A program made the position numbers and the translations under genes. The notes beneath the pieces are model-generated. The model saw nothing but the letters and a program-made list of their open reading frames with translations, made no database searches and was not told the DNA's origin. From Pseudomonadota bacterium (GTDB lineage: Bacteria; Desulfobacterota; Binatia; Binatales; Binataceae): a DNA stretch of 64,000 nt. The first letter of the stretch is position 1. Every line of letters starts with the position of its first letter. Positions 63,368 to 64,000 of this stretch are shown here, one piece after another. The stretch spans positions 127,129 to 191,128 of the forward strand of contig JAJPHI010000014.1 of the NCBI GenBank assembly GCA_021325355.1, read 5' to 3'.

Positions 63368-63916
63368 CTACGCTTCGATTTGCCAGAGGTTGCGCGCGGC
63401 TGCAGTCGAGCGCTCGAGTACCTTGCGCGCCATCGAATGCTGCGCCTCGAAGAGCGGCGCGAGCGGGGTCTCCTTGGCCCAACCGGTCGCTTTCTCCTGC
63501 AGCTCGATCGCCTGGGTGGCAAGCTTCTCGGCCGTGTCGATATACCAGGCCGCGGCCTTCTTCACTCCCTCCACGCTGAACAGGGACTCATTCATTTTAT
63601 TGAAACCCTCAAAGACGCCTTCGACTGTTCTCTCTGCCACTTTCGCTCCTCCGGCCGCGATCGTCGCGGCCTCTTGATTTACTGCGGCCGCGGTCGCGGC
63701 CTCGTTCCTTACTTCGTCCTGTGCGACGCGCGACTCGGCACGGTCGCCTAGGGCTTCATGAACCGGCTCCGGCCGGTTCATTTCCTCGAATGCCACGTCG
63801 GCCATCCCGGCCTTGCGTGCCCGCGTGCGGCGGCGCGCCCGTTCGGGCTCTGGACTCTTCTGGTCGGACCCGGGCGCTGCGGCTCGCCCTCCCGATAGAC
63901 TTTTGCGCTTGCTCAA
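63368..63916 (-). CDS. Phasin-like protein
   Basis: Protein of 182 residues. The first 45 are basic and probably disordered; the rest forms long amphipathic helices: GVFEGFNKMNESLFSVEGVKKAAAWYID is too long to give as one unit but shows the pattern, with KLATQAIELQEKATGW and EAQHSMARKVLERST later. Low cysteine, high Ala and Glu, and helix form match phasins, which coat polyhydroxyalkanoate granules. The TTG start at 63916 lies two bases after the stop of the upstream gene, whose visible end fits a PHA synthase or related hydrolase. Alternative start: ATG about 37 codons later. Confidence 0.65.
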   Translation of the reverse strand: MSKRKSLSGGRAAAPGSDQKSPEPERARRRTRARKAGMADVAFEEMNRPEPVHEALGDRAESRVAQDEVRNEAATAAAVNQEAATIAAGGAKVAERTVEGVFEGFNKMNESLFSVEGVKKAAAWYIDTAEKLATQAIELQEKATGWAKETPLAPLFEAQHSMARKVLERSTAAARNLWQIEA

Positions 63917-63918
63917 AA

Positions 63919-64000
63919 TCAGTTCTCAAAGAAATCCCGGGCGGCTAGCCACGCGCCGATCTGCGGCCACAACTTGCGCATCGCGCCGCCGCTGACCACC
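63919..64000 (-). CDS. 3' end of a probable PHA synthase or alpha/beta hydrolase
   Basis: Only the last 26 codons and the stop (TGA at 63921-63919) are in the window; the gene continues beyond the right edge. The visible end reads VVSGGAMRKLWPQIGAWLA and then ARDFFEN. A Trp-Pro-x-x-x-x-Trp-Leu ending like this is usual for PHA synthases and related alpha/beta hydrolases. The phasin-like gene begins two bases later in the same direction, which fits a PhaC-phasin operon. This is an inference from very little sequence. Confidence 0.5.
   Translation of the reverse strand, partial: VVSGGAMRKLWPQIGAWLAARDFFEN

Overview
The window is about 64 kb of GC-rich, tightly packed bacterial chromosome from a Gram-negative organism. 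Evidence for that is a lipid A acyltransferase (LpxA), an outer-membrane protein, a lipobox lipoprotein and a menaquinone prenyltransferase (MenA). A luciferase-like F420-type oxidoreductase, a single-chain acyl-CoA carboxylase, class III CoA transferase, tandem enoyl-CoA hydratases and a soluble NAD-dependent formate dehydrogenase point to an aerobic soil-type heterotroph with one-carbon metabolism. The mix resembles soil deltaproteobacteria-like lineages such as Binatota, but this is inference from gene content only. No phage, insertion sequence, integron or CRISPR array was seen, and no gap between genes exceeds about 280 bases.

Layout. 1-936: 5' part of a secreted phosphodiesterase. 1178-6290: formate dehydrogenase operon fdsGBAD; its sulfurtransferase FdhD is at 13955. 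6307-13805: a membrane protein, a very large double hybrid histidine kinase, a rubredoxin-pirin pair and a CoA transferase. 14760-20622: RMD1-like protein, then Ppx/GppA phosphatase, CHAD protein and SixA phosphatase (a polyphosphate/phosphohistidine group) and a B12-binding radical SAM protein. 20645-23557: SH3 protein, then ThiE and an NtrC-type activator on the other strand. 23664-29532: FAD desaturase-like enzyme, an unrecognised protein and a polyprenyl diphosphate synthase in a tight operon, next to an epimerase and an acetoacetate decarboxylase-like protein; this looks like an isoprenoid-modifying locus and is the best candidate here for an undescribed pathway.

29575-39692: cyclase-AAA-TPR regulator, sulfatase, DUF202 protein, MFS transporter, luciferase-like oxidoreductase, TetR regulator with an operator-like palindrome, flavin monooxygenase. 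39700-45000: LpxA, RpiA, FolE, methylene-THF reductase, homoserine kinase, MenA. 45176-54152: BtuF-like protein, SnoaL-like protein, two enoyl-CoA hydratase paralogues, a DUF218-like protein, a GNAT acetyltransferase, the fused acyl-CoA carboxylase and a Cys/Met PLP enzyme. 54356: tRNA-Arg(TCG). 54514-57849: lipoprotein, outer-membrane protein, membrane protein.

58093-64000: a histidine kinase with a FixJ-type regulator, an Ftr1 iron permease behind a strong Fur-box palindrome, an ArsR-SRPBCC-small protein-DUF899 operon with a double palindromic operator, and a phasin-like protein directly behind the 3' end of a probable PHA synthase or related hydrolase.

Formate oxidation yields NADH and the folate genes handle C1 units. 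The carboxylase, hydratases, CoA transferase and flavin enzymes fit fatty or aromatic acid turnover, and the right edge suggests polyhydroxyalkanoate storage. All functions are read from sequence motifs; none was tested by a search.
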